Shown here piece after piece: positions 1 to 5,441 of a DNA stretch of 5,645 nt. This DNA comes from Candidatus Gastranaerophilales bacterium. Lineage in GTDB: Bacteria > Cyanobacteriota > Vampirovibrionia > Gastranaerophilales > Gastranaerophilaceae. Numbering within the stretch: the first letter of the stretch is position 1; the number at the start of each line of letters is the position of its first letter. The notes beneath the pieces are model-generated. The model was not told where the DNA came from and searched no databases. It saw nothing but the letters and a program-made list of their open reading frames with translations. Location: NCBI GenBank assembly GCA_944326625.1, contig CALVER010000106.1, positions 1-5,645 on the forward strand, read 5' to 3'. A program made the translations under genes and the position numbers.

Positions 1-14
1 ACATAATTAAAAAA

Positions 15-33
15 GTCCTAGCTACACTAGGAC
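15..33. other. Perfect hairpin 1, possible weak terminator
   Basis: GTCCTAG (15-21) pairs perfectly with CTAGGAC (27-33) around a 5-base loop. On the + strand it is followed only by ATTTAATT, a weak U tract. On the - strand it is followed by six Ts, so it reads better as a terminator in that direction, yet no minus-strand gene lies immediately to the right. It may end a + strand gene lying left of the window, or be structure in the leader of the kinase gene. Confidence 0.5.
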
Positions 34-41
34 ATTTAATT

Positions 42-60
42 CAAATTCTCGCTGAATTTG
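42..60. other. Perfect hairpin 2 just upstream of the kinase RBS
   Basis: CAAATTC (42-48) pairs with GAATTTG (54-60) around the loop TCGCT. The stem and loop sizes (7 and 5) are the same as in the hairpin at 15-33, but the sequence is different. It ends four bases before the AGGGAG ribosome binding site at 64-69, so in an mRNA starting further left it would sit directly against the initiation region. No function is established. Confidence 0.45.
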
Positions 61-75
61 TATAGGGAGTTAAGA

Positions 76-1854
76 ATGGTTTCAGGAATGTCGGTTCTTG
101 GAACCATTTCCCTATATATACATTATAACTCATTTTCAGGCAATGTCAAGCATGGTAAAATAATTGCCCGAAAAAACTTTATACAATATAATAAAGTTAT
201 GAAAAAATTCAGTTTTTTAAATCAGTTTCCGGACGCGGTTATTGTAACCGATAAATTAGGGGATGTTGTTTTTCAAAACAATGCGTTTAAACGCAGATTT
301 CCGAATTTTTCCAACTTAAAAAAATTCTCCCACAACATGAATTTTGACATCTGCCCTTTAAACAGCGAAAACATCGAAATCTATTCTCCCGTTTATCATG
401 CGCTGAATTCAAAAGAGGACTTTTTTGCTTTTGTTTCATACGAAATCACAACAAATAATATATTGTATTTTTACCTGACAGCAATCAAAAAAAAGAAATA
501 CACGGTTATTTTTATGACGGACGTAACTGCCGAAAACGCGCTGGAAGTTTATAAATCACGATTGGAAAAACTGCAGGATAAATATAACCACCTTGAAGAA
601 GAAAATCAGGATCTTCAAAAAATCCGGCAAAAAGCTCAATCTCAAGCTATTCGTATTGCTCTTATTAACAAAATGTCCAACATAATAAGAGAATCAATGG
701 ACATATCAAAAATCTTAAATTCCGCATTATCGGAACTTGCCATAATGTTTGGTGCTTACGAAGCTTATTATGCGTCAAATGATGACGGCAGTTTTTCTAT
801 AACGGAAGCTTTCGGAAACAAAAATAAAACCGGCAAAAAAATAAGGTTTGATGAAAAAACTTACAAACAGATAGTTTCAGGTGATATTTCAATAACCCAC
901 GCCATGATTGAATACATAGGCGCCGAACCTTTTAAGCAACCCGTGATGAGAATTATTGTCCCGATTTTCCACATGCAAAAATTAATAGGCATTATCGTTC
1001 TGTTAAGTTATCAAAAACGTGAACTGAATGAAGAACTGGAAATACTCGAAGCAATTTCATCTCAACTCGGCAACGCAATTATAAGAGCCGAACTCTATCA
1101 AAATAACATCAAAACTGTTCAAGAACTTCAAAATACCCTCAAAGAACTGAAAGAAACCCAAATTCAACTGATAAATTCAGAAAAAATGGCCTCCCTCGGT
1201 CAGTTAGTCGCAGGTGTAGCACACGAAATTAATACCCCGGTCGCCTCAATCAAATCAAATAATACTATTTTAAACAAATTCATCCCGCAGATTAACGACC
1301 CTGAAATCGCTGATATGCTCAAAGAAATAAACGAAATTGACCGCGAAGCAATTCAAAGAATCAGCAATATCGTAACTTCCCTCAAAAAATTCGTCAGACT
1401 TGATGAAGCCGAACTTCAAGAAGCCGATATCAATAAAGAAATCGATTTGACTCTTGATTTGATTAGACACGAAACAAAAAATCGTATTGAAATCGTAAAA
1501 CACTACGGAAATCTTCCGCTTATAAAATGCTATCCGAATATGCTAAATCAAGTTTTCACCAATATTTTGATTAACGCATGCCAGGCAATTTCAGACAAAG
1601 GAATAATAGAAATTACAACTGAATATAACGATAAAAAGTTAATTGTAAAGATAAAAGATAACGGAAAAGGAATACCCGAAGATCAGCTCAACAAGATATT
1701 TACAGCCGGTTTTACAACAAAAGGAGTAGGCGTCGGGACAGGACTCGGTTTAGCAATTTGCAGCAAGATAATTGAAAAGCATAACGGCGAAATATTGGTA
1801 AACAGTGAAGTTGGCAAGGGCAGTGAATTTATTATTACTATCTGTAGTGAGTAG
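76..1854 (+). CDS. PAS-GAF sensor histidine kinase (soluble, orphan)
   Basis: A 592-residue cytoplasmic sensor kinase that should autophosphorylate on histidine and pass phosphate to an unknown response regulator. A PAS-like domain lies at about residues 44-154 (FPDAVIVTD near its start), then a charged coiled coil (155-190), a GAF-like domain (190-340) and a second coiled coil (345-372). The HisKA H-box is GVAHEINTP with His383. The HATPase_c domain has N-box NILINACQAI (Asn500), G1 DNGKGI (Asp528), F-box FTAGFTTK and G2 GTGLGLAI (Gly556). All catalytic motifs are intact. No transmembrane helix is evident, so the signal is probably intracellular. ATG 76 was chosen because AGGGAG (64-69) lies six bases upstream. 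ATG 199 is a serious alternative: it begins close to the PAS domain and lies six bases after a TATAAT box, which would remove 41 residues. No response regulator is in the window, so the partner and ligand are unknown. Confidence 0.93.
   Translation: MVSGMSVLGTISLYIHYNSFSGNVKHGKIIARKNFIQYNKVMKKFSFLNQFPDAVIVTDKLGDVVFQNNAFKRRFPNFSNLKKFSHNMNFDICPLNSENIEIYSPVYHALNSKEDFFAFVSYEITTNNILYFYLTAIKKKKYTVIFMTDVTAENALEVYKSRLEKLQDKYNHLEEENQDLQKIRQKAQSQAIRIALINKMSNIIRESMDISKILNSALSELAIMFGAYEAYYASNDDGSFSITEAFGNKNKTGKKIRFDEKTYKQIVSGDISITHAMIEYIGAEPFKQPVMRIIVPIFHMQKLIGIIVLLSYQKRELNEELEILEAISSQLGNAIIRAELYQNNIKTVQELQNTLKELKETQIQLINSEKMASLGQLVAGVAHEINTPVASIKSNNTILNKFIPQINDPEIADMLKEINEIDREAIQRISNIVTSLKKFVRLDEAELQEADINKEIDLTLDLIRHETKNRIEIVKHYGNLPLIKCYPNMLNQVFTNILINACQAISDKGIIEITTEYNDKKLIVKIKDNGKGIPEDQLNKIFTAGFTTKGVGVGTGLGLAICSKIIEKHNGEILVNSEVGKGSEFIITICSE
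164..192 (+). promoter_or_regulatory. Candidate promoter inside the kinase frame
   Basis: TTGCCC (164-169), a 17-base spacer and a perfect TATAAT (187-192). The next ATG (199) is in the kinase frame and only six bases beyond the -10 box, so transcription would start at or next to the start codon and give a leaderless message. No ribosome binding site precedes ATG 199. The match could be chance in AT-rich DNA. Confidence 0.4.
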
Positions 1855-1962
1855 TATTATATTAAGTTTTGTAACACGGATTACACAACTATATCTGTAT
1901 TATACGTATTTTTAAAAAAACAATTAATAAAAAACTTAAAATAATACATTTAACCCAAGAAT

Positions 1963-1990
1963 TTGTTCAAAAAATATGTTATATTATAAA
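1963..1990 (+). promoter_or_regulatory. Candidate sigma70 promoter for the HEAT gene
   Basis: TTGTTC (1963-1968), a 16-base spacer and TATAAA (1985-1990). Transcription would begin near 1997 and leave a leader of about 160 bases before ATG 2157. The -35 match is moderate and the region is AT-rich, so the call is tentative. Confidence 0.4.
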
Positions 1991-1997
1991 TATAAAG

Positions 1998-2027
1998 TGT
2001 GAGTGTTACCCTTATTATTTTCTCACA
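1998..2027 (+). other. Dyad at the predicted 5' end of the HEAT mRNA
   Basis: TGTGAG (1998-2003) and CTCACA (2022-2027) are perfect inverted repeats, 18 bases apart. If the promoter at 1963-1990 is used, this pair lies at the extreme 5' end of the transcript, or it could act in DNA as an operator just after the start point. The stem is only 6 bp with a long loop, so either role is speculative. Confidence 0.3.
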
Positions 2028-2088
2028 ATAGGTACAGTAAAAGGAATTGTTACAGAAAATTAAGTAGAAAGTTATAAAAAAGGCAATT

Positions 2089-2131
2089 AAATTCAACACA
2101 AATTTTTTATATTAAATGTAGGTGTGAATTT
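2089..2131 (+). other. Imperfect hairpin in the HEAT gene leader
   Basis: AAATTC (2089-2094) pairs with GAATTT (2126-2131), and ACAC (2096-2099) with GTGT (2122-2125), leaving one bulged A. The result is a 10-bp stem around a loop of about 22 bases. It ends 14 bases before the GGAGG ribosome binding site, where it could influence translation or be a protein-binding dyad. Confidence 0.3.
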
Positions 2132-2156
2132 ATTACTTTAGTGTCGGAGGAAAATA

Positions 2157-3014
2157 ATGACAATTAGTGTGAACAGCAAGAAAAAACAAGTAAAAAAGAC
2201 ATTTGACGAATTATTAATGGATTTAAAAACAAGCAACTCAGAAAAAGTCAGATACAACGCGGCACGAGTATTAGGCGAGATGGGTGACTCCAAAGCAGTT
2301 GAACCGTTGATTGATGTATTAAAACATGACAAAAACGGCTCTGTAAGATTATATGCAGCACGTGCTTTAGGCGAACTCGGCGATTCAAAAGCCACAATTC
2401 ATTTGATTGAATCTTTACGTGAAGACAGAAACGTTGATGTAAGAGTTCGTGCAGCAAGAGCATTAGGCAGATTAGGCGGCGAAATCGTTGTTGAACCGTT
2501 AGTTGAAGCCTTGAATGATGAAAACCCGCAGGTTTGTATAACAGCAACTGATGCTTTGATTGAAATCGGCGATGTTGCAACAGATGCCCTGATTGCATCA
2601 TTAGATCACGAAAAAGTCAACGTAAGATGCGACGCAACCCGTGCTTTAGGCGAAATCGGAAACAAAAAAGCCGTTGATAAAGTTATAAATATGTTATATG
2701 ACGAATGGGTTAACGTAAGAATTTACGCAGTAACTTCACTCGGCAAATTAAACGATACAAAAGCTGTACCTGCATTAATTGACGTTATGAAAAATCGTAA
2801 TGAAAATGAACTGGTCAGAGCAGGTGCCGCAGCTGCATTAGGTGTCTTGAGGGATCAAAGAGCACTGCTTCCTTTAAGAGAATTGATTATGGAAGCTGAA
2901 GAATTGGGCGAATTGGAAGATACAGCATTAAAATCTTTCAAAAAGATTATGGCTGCAAACTGGCAATCAATTCCCGGTGCTACCGCTCAGAAAAAACCTG
3001 TTGCAACTTTCTAA
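2157..3014 (+). CDS. HEAT-repeat protein (PBS-lyase HEAT-like)
   Basis: A 285-residue all-helical scaffold. Seven HEAT-like repeats of about 31 residues start near residues 28, 61, 93, 124, 154, 185 and 218. Each is a variant of xVRxxAARALGELGDxKAVxPLIxxL; the fourth is the most diverged (ITATDALIEIGD). The N-terminal 25 residues are basic and the C-terminal 20 (from about NWQSIPG) look disordered. There is no signal peptide, membrane helix or visible catalytic site. Repeats of this type (PF13646/PF03130) include the phycobilisome lyase subunits CpcE/CpcF and NblB, but also many general protein-binding adaptors, so a bilin lyase role cannot be assumed. GGAGG (2146-2150) lies six bases before the ATG. 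A strong terminator follows at 3033-3063 and a 302-base gap precedes it, so it is probably a single-gene transcription unit. Partner and function are unknown. Confidence 0.93.
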   Translation: MTISVNSKKKQVKKTFDELLMDLKTSNSEKVRYNAARVLGEMGDSKAVEPLIDVLKHDKNGSVRLYAARALGELGDSKATIHLIESLREDRNVDVRVRAARALGRLGGEIVVEPLVEALNDENPQVCITATDALIEIGDVATDALIASLDHEKVNVRCDATRALGEIGNKKAVDKVINMLYDEWVNVRIYAVTSLGKLNDTKAVPALIDVMKNRNENELVRAGAAAALGVLRDQRALLPLRELIMEAEELGELEDTALKSFKKIMAANWQSIPGATAQKKPVATF

Positions 3015-3032
3015 GATTTAAATGAAAGGAAT

Positions 3033-3063
3033 AAAGCACTCTCAATATTGAGAGTGCTTTTTT
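3033..3063 (+). terminator. Intrinsic terminator of the HEAT gene
   Basis: A perfect inverted repeat (3033-3060) with arms AAAGCACTCTCA and TGAGAGTGCTTT around a four-base centre, followed by more Ts to give a run of six. It starts 19 bases after the HEAT stop codon. Confidence 0.9.
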
Positions 3064-3103
3064 AATATAGCAAAACCGGACAATTTTATTTTTAAAAATA
3101 TTT

Positions 3104-3109
3104 TACAAT
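3104..3109 (+). promoter_or_regulatory. Possible -10 box of the tspO gene
   Basis: TACAAT ends nine bases before ATG 3119, the same hexamer as in the strong promoter at 3517-3545. The position 17 bases further upstream holds only CAATTT, so the -35 element is poor. A start about seven bases downstream would leave a leader of only a few bases, which fits the absence of a ribosome binding site. Confidence 0.3.
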
Positions 3110-3118
3110 AATGTTTTT

Positions 3119-3520
3119 ATGCAAAACTCACTGTGGTACTATTCATTAAACAAATCACCGCTGACCCCGCCGGCGGCAGTATTTCCGATTGCGTGGACAA
3201 TACTTTATATAATGATAGCGCTTTCCCTGTTTTTCTATATTAAAGACGGCTTAAGGCAGGAAAAAATCATTCCGCTTGTAATATTTATCACACAAATAAT
3301 ATTAAACCTGCTCTGGACGCCCGTATTTTTCGAATCGCACGATATCAAACTCGCATTTTTTATCATAATCGCGCTCATAATTCTTGTTTTTATAAATATT
3401 ATACTGTTTTATAAAAAATCAAAAACCGCTGCGTTTCTGCTGATTCCGTATTTTCTCTGGCTGATTTTTGCGGCATATCTAAATTACGAAATTATTAAAT
3501 TAAACTTGAATATGTATTGA
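3119..3520 (+). CDS. tspO: TspO/MBR family membrane protein, short N-terminus
   Basis: A 133-residue integral membrane protein of the TspO/MBR (bacterial translocator protein) family, whose members bind porphyrins and related ligands. Family signatures are clear: WYYSLNKSPLTPPAAVFPIAWTILY near the N-terminus matches the WY-x-L-x-K-x-PP-x-VFP-x-W-x-LY block, LLWTPVFF ends the second visible helix, and LLIPYFLWLIFAAYLN is the last-helix signature. Four hydrophobic helices are visible, near residues 22-42, 50-70, 80-102 and 105-127. TspO proteins usually have five helices and about 150-160 residues; the first helix is missing here, because the frame is closed by TAG at 3068 and no start codon lies between that stop and ATG 3119. 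No ribosome binding site is seen. The stop codon (TGA, 3518-3520) lies inside the next gene's -35 box. The family call is firm; whether the shortened protein is functional is unknown. Confidence 0.88.
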   Translation: MQNSLWYYSLNKSPLTPPAAVFPIAWTILYIMIALSLFFYIKDGLRQEKIIPLVIFITQIILNLLWTPVFFESHDIKLAFFIIIALIILVFINIILFYKKSKTAAFLLIPYFLWLIFAAYLNYEIIKLNLNMY

Positions 3521-3545
3521 CAAAATCAAAAAAATATTGTACAAT
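3517..3545 (+). promoter_or_regulatory. Consensus promoter for a leaderless mRNA
   Basis: A perfect TTGACA (3517-3522), an exact 17-base spacer and TACAAT (3540-3545). The -35 box overlaps the tspO stop codon. ATG 3553 begins seven bases after the -10 box, so the expected start point (about 3551-3553) coincides with the start codon. There is no Shine-Dalgarno sequence between them, consistent with a leaderless transcript. Confidence 0.8.
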
Positions 3546-3552
3546 AAAATTA

Positions 3553-4176
3553 ATGAAAAAGGGCTGCGGGAAAAATAAAGAATGTCAAAAATGGGGCGGC
3601 AAGAGATTGAATGCCGGCCGAAAAAAGACATGCCTGAATAAAATTCCGTTTAACAGGAGAATTAACGAAAACGTACTAAAGATATTAAAAGAGTATGCGA
3701 CATTGCACAACATAACCGAAACGGAAGCATTGGAAAGTGCGATATTGCTGCAGTCAAATACAGACAAATTAAAAGGAGATAGGATTATGAAAATTGCCGT
3801 ACCGACAGCAGAAGGGAAATTATGTTCACATTTCGGACACTGCGAGTCATTTACATTTGTTGAGGTAAACCCTGAAACAAAAGAAATTTTAAATATGGAA
3901 ACAAAGGTTCCTGAAGAAGGAATAAGCTGCCAGAGCGCAAGCTGGATATCAGAACAAGGAGCAAATGTAGTTTTGGCAGGCGGAATGGGGCAGCGACCGC
4001 TTGGAATATTCAGCCAAAACGGAGTAAAAGTTATATCCGGCTGTCCTGAAATGCCGATTGAAGATGTTGTAAATTCCTATATGAATTCAACACTTGTGAC
4101 GGGTGAGAACTCTTGCGGCGGCGAACACAGCCACTGTCACGGACATCACCACCGTCACTGCCATAAAGGTGAATAA
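3553..4176 (+). CDS. Ribbon-helix-helix / NifX-type fusion protein
   Basis: One uninterrupted frame of 207 codons that reads as two proteins. Residues 1-78 resemble a small DNA-binding protein: a basic Gly-rich GGKRLNAGRKK motif (15-25), then a ribbon-helix-helix pattern with strand IPFNRRIN (31-38), helix ENVLKILKEYATLHN and helix ITETEALESAILLQ (54-67). Cysteines sit at 5, 11 and 27. Residues 79-207 are a complete NifX/NifB-C-type domain (PF02579). The start at ATG 3553 is favoured because it lies directly downstream of a consensus promoter, as a leaderless start; an in-frame TTG at 3517 is inside that promoter and is not credible. A strong ribosome binding site and ATG at 3787 suggest the second domain is also made alone. 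Inference: a metal- or cofactor-responsive autoregulator, or two adjacent genes whose separating stop codon is absent. The RHH assignment rests on pattern only. Confidence 0.72.
   Translation: MKKGCGKNKECQKWGGKRLNAGRKKTCLNKIPFNRRINENVLKILKEYATLHNITETEALESAILLQSNTDKLKGDRIMKIAVPTAEGKLCSHFGHCESFTFVEVNPETKEILNMETKVPEEGISCQSASWISEQGANVVLAGGMGQRPLGIFSQNGVKVISGCPEMPIEDVVNSYMNSTLVTGENSCGGEHSHCHGHHHRHCHKGE
3772..3789 (+). promoter_or_regulatory. Internal RBS and start codon
   Basis: AAAGGAG (3772-3778) is followed after eight bases by ATG 3787, in the same frame as the upstream domain. It is one of the best Shine-Dalgarno sequences in the window and marks exactly the first residue expected of a free-standing NifX-type protein (MKIAVPTAEG). 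It argues for internal initiation within the longer frame. Confidence 0.75.
3787..4176 (+). CDS. NifX/NifB-C-type iron-molybdenum cofactor domain protein
   Basis: A 129-residue protein of the dinitrogenase iron-molybdenum cofactor biosynthesis family (PF02579: NifX, NafY, NifB C-terminus and many small archaeal and anaerobe proteins). The family core is intact: MKIAVPTAEG strand, the HFGHCESF motif (residues 15-22), and GANVVLAGGMGQRPLGIF (58-75) followed by GVKVISG. Cysteines are at 13, 19, 48, 86 and 110. Residues 114-126 are a His/Cys-rich tail (HSHCHGHHHRHCH), a likely metal-binding extension. Family members bind FeMo-co precursors or Fe-S clusters, but most genomes with stand-alone copies do not fix nitrogen, and no nif gene is in the window. 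This entry is the shorter product initiating at ATG 3787 inside the 3553-4176 frame; both forms may be made. A terminator follows immediately. The family call is firm; the cellular role is unknown. Confidence 0.88.
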   Translation: MKIAVPTAEGKLCSHFGHCESFTFVEVNPETKEILNMETKVPEEGISCQSASWISEQGANVVLAGGMGQRPLGIFSQNGVKVISGCPEMPIEDVVNSYMNSTLVTGENSCGGEHSHCHGHHHRHCHKGE

Positions 4177-4181
4177 ATTTA

Positions 4182-4215
4182 AAAAAAGCCACTTTCTGAT
4201 GAAAGTGGCTTTTTT
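4182..4215. terminator. Bidirectional terminator between convergent genes
   Basis: GCCACTTTC (4188-4196) pairs with GAAAGTGGC (4201-4209) around TGAT, flanked by an A run (4181-4187) and a T run (4210-4215). It can therefore work on both strands. It sits between the NifX-type stop codon (4176) and the dehydrogenase stop codon (4229-4231) and probably serves both. Confidence 0.93.
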
Positions 4216-4228
4216 ACAAAAATCAAAT

Positions 4229-5386
4229 TTAGCACGCTTTTACGATTTCGTAAGCCACATCGGCAGTAATGGCGCCTTTTTCACCAAAAGCAACATTACG
4301 TTTTCTGAAACGGTCACGAATTTTTTCAGCAGCTTCTTCAGGGTTTATACCGTAATCCGCAAGTCTTGTTTTCATACCTATTGAGTTATAAAATTCTTCA
4401 ATCTTATCAATAGCCATATCAGCTGCCTTCAAATCAACAGACTCATTAATTCCGAAAACTTCACGTGCAATTTTTGCGAGTTTGTAGGATTTTGCGACCT
4501 TTTGATTTCTCAACAAACGCGGCTGAACAATCGCAAGGCTTTGACCATGATCGATTCCGTAAAATGCAGTCAATTCATGTCCTATCATATGTGTTGACCA
4601 GTCCTGAGGCACGCCGCAAGAAATCCAGTAGTTTAAGCCGCAAGTCGCACACCAGAAAAGATTTGCTCTTGCGTCATAATCTTTAGGGTTTGCCAGCACT
4701 TTCGGCGCTTCCGATATAAGTGTTCTTAAGATTCCCATTGCCCAAATATCCTGAAGCGGTGAATTTACATCATAAGTGCAATTAAATTCCATTGTATGAA
4801 CAAAAGTATCCACAACGCCGTTGATAGTCTGTCTTTCAGGCAAAGAGAAAGTAACTGTGGGGTCAATAACAGAAAATTTCGGGAACACATTCAGATTGTG
4901 GAAAGCAAGCTTTTCGCTTGTAGAAATTCTTGAAATAACACCGCCGTTATTCATTTCAGAACCCGTTGCAGGAAGCGTAATCACATCCGCCAATTCAATT
5001 GCTGACGCCGGATGCTCGGCTCTAATCATAATAGCATCATAAGCATCATCCCCGTCGTATTTAGAGGCAAGCGCAATAAATTTTGTTCCGTCAAGAACAG
5101 AGCCTCCGCCTACGGCAAGCAAAAAGTTTACGCCCTCTTTTTTAACGATTTCAACAGCTTTTGCCAGAGTTTCATATTTAGGATTCGGCTCAATCCCGCC
5201 GAATTCCAACAAATCATAACCCTCAAGTGCTTTTTTTACCTGATCGTAAACCCCGTTTTTCTTAATAGACCCCCCGCCGTAAGTCATTAAAATCTTTCTG
5301 TCACGCGGAATAAGTCTTGAAAGCTCCTTTATGGTATCTTTACCGAACACAACACGCGTCGGACCGTAAAATTCAAAATTCTGCAT
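4229..5386 (-). CDS. yqhD: YqhD-type iron-containing alcohol/aldehyde dehydrogenase
   Basis: A 385-residue cytosolic, metal-dependent group III alcohol dehydrogenase, close to the 387 residues of E. coli YqhD, which reduces short-chain and lipid-derived aldehydes with NADPH. Hallmarks: PTRVVFGK near the N-terminus, the nucleotide-binding YGGGSIKKNGV (GGGS at 37-40), FGGIEPNP (62-69), AVGGGSVLDGTKFIA (91-105), LPATGSE (138-144) and the metal ligands Asp193, His197, His266 and His280 within GVVDTFVHT and HMIGHELTAFYGIDH. Conserved GVPQDWSTH lies just before the second half of the metal site. The GGGS motif is typical of NADPH-preferring members. Start: AGGAG (5393-5397) lies six bases before ATG 5386. 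It has its own promoter (5413-5441) and ends at a shared terminator, so it appears monocistronic. Likely roles are fermentative alcohol production or aldehyde detoxification; substrate cannot be told from sequence. Clostridial butanol dehydrogenases are related, but the motif spelling is nearer YqhD. Confidence 0.95.
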   Translation of the reverse strand: MQNFEFYGPTRVVFGKDTIKELSRLIPRDRKILMTYGGGSIKKNGVYDQVKKALEGYDLLEFGGIEPNPKYETLAKAVEIVKKEGVNFLLAVGGGSVLDGTKFIALASKYDGDDAYDAIMIRAEHPASAIELADVITLPATGSEMNNGGVISRISTSEKLAFHNLNVFPKFSVIDPTVTFSLPERQTINGVVDTFVHTMEFNCTYDVNSPLQDIWAMGILRTLISEAPKVLANPKDYDARANLFWCATCGLNYWISCGVPQDWSTHMIGHELTAFYGIDHGQSLAIVQPRLLRNQKVAKSYKLAKIAREVFGINESVDLKAADMAIDKIEEFYNSIGMKTRLADYGINPEEAAEKIRDRFRKRNVAFGEKGAITADVAYEIVKAC

Positions 5387-5412
5387 AATTCACTCCTCTC
5401 TTTTACAAAATT

Positions 5413-5441
5413 ATAATAATCTATTTTGCAAAACACGTCAA
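5413..5441 (-). promoter_or_regulatory. Sigma70-type promoter of the dehydrogenase gene
   Basis: On the minus strand, TTGACG (5441-5436), an exact 17-base spacer and TATTAT (5418-5413). Transcription would start near 5406, giving a leader of about 20 bases that contains the AGGAG ribosome binding site. A 10-base palindrome, TTTTGCAAAA (5424-5433), lies inside the spacer. Confidence 0.7.

Larger units (their letters stand above)
1855..2156. other. 302-base non-coding stretch with promoter and dyads
   Basis: No credible open frame is found on either strand, and no GC-rich terminator follows the kinase stop codon; the TGTAA/TTACA dyad near 1870-1886 has only 5 bp and no U tract. The stretch is very AT-rich. 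It holds a candidate promoter (1963-1990), two dyads (1998-2027 and 2089-2131) and the ribosome binding site of the HEAT gene (GGAGG, 2146-2150). The hexamer GTGTGA occurs at 1997 and 2122, and again at 2167 just inside the next gene. Confidence 0.6.

Noticed and set aside
58..75. TTG at 58 as the start of the kinase
   Set aside because: It lies within the second hairpin, has no ribosome binding site at proper spacing, and the ATG at 76 has AGGGAG six bases upstream.
1270..1503. Minus-strand open frame inside the kinase gene
   Set aside because: It lies wholly antisense to the well-supported HisKA-coding region and has no recognisable domain; it is a shadow of the coding strand.
1865..1900. 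TGTAA/TTACA dyad after the kinase as a terminator
   Set aside because: The stem is only 5 bp and AT-rich, with no adjacent T run.
2138..2601. Two minus-strand open frames inside the HEAT gene
   Set aside because: They are antisense to the repeats and their apparent internal repeats simply mirror the HEAT repeats.
3517..3552. TTG at 3517 as the start of the RHH-NifX frame
   Set aside because: It coincides with the -35 box of the promoter and the stop codon of tspO, so it would not be in the mRNA made from that promoter, and it lacks a ribosome binding site.
3585..3767. Minus-strand open frame under the RHH domain
   Set aside because: It is short and entirely antisense to the coding frame, with no supported domain, promoter or ribosome binding site.
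3787..4176. Evidence for nitrogen fixation
   Set aside because: NifX-type domains are widespread in non-fixing anaerobes and no nif structural or assembly gene is present, so the family name was not taken as evidence of the pathway.
4103..4384. Plus-strand open frame spanning the terminator between the convergent genes
   Set aside because: It overlaps the end of the NifX-type gene, a strong terminator and the 3' end of the dehydrogenase, so it is not a plausible gene.
4465..5290. Three plus-strand open frames within the dehydrogenase gene
   Set aside because: All are antisense to the conserved YqhD-type coding sequence and show no domain of their own.
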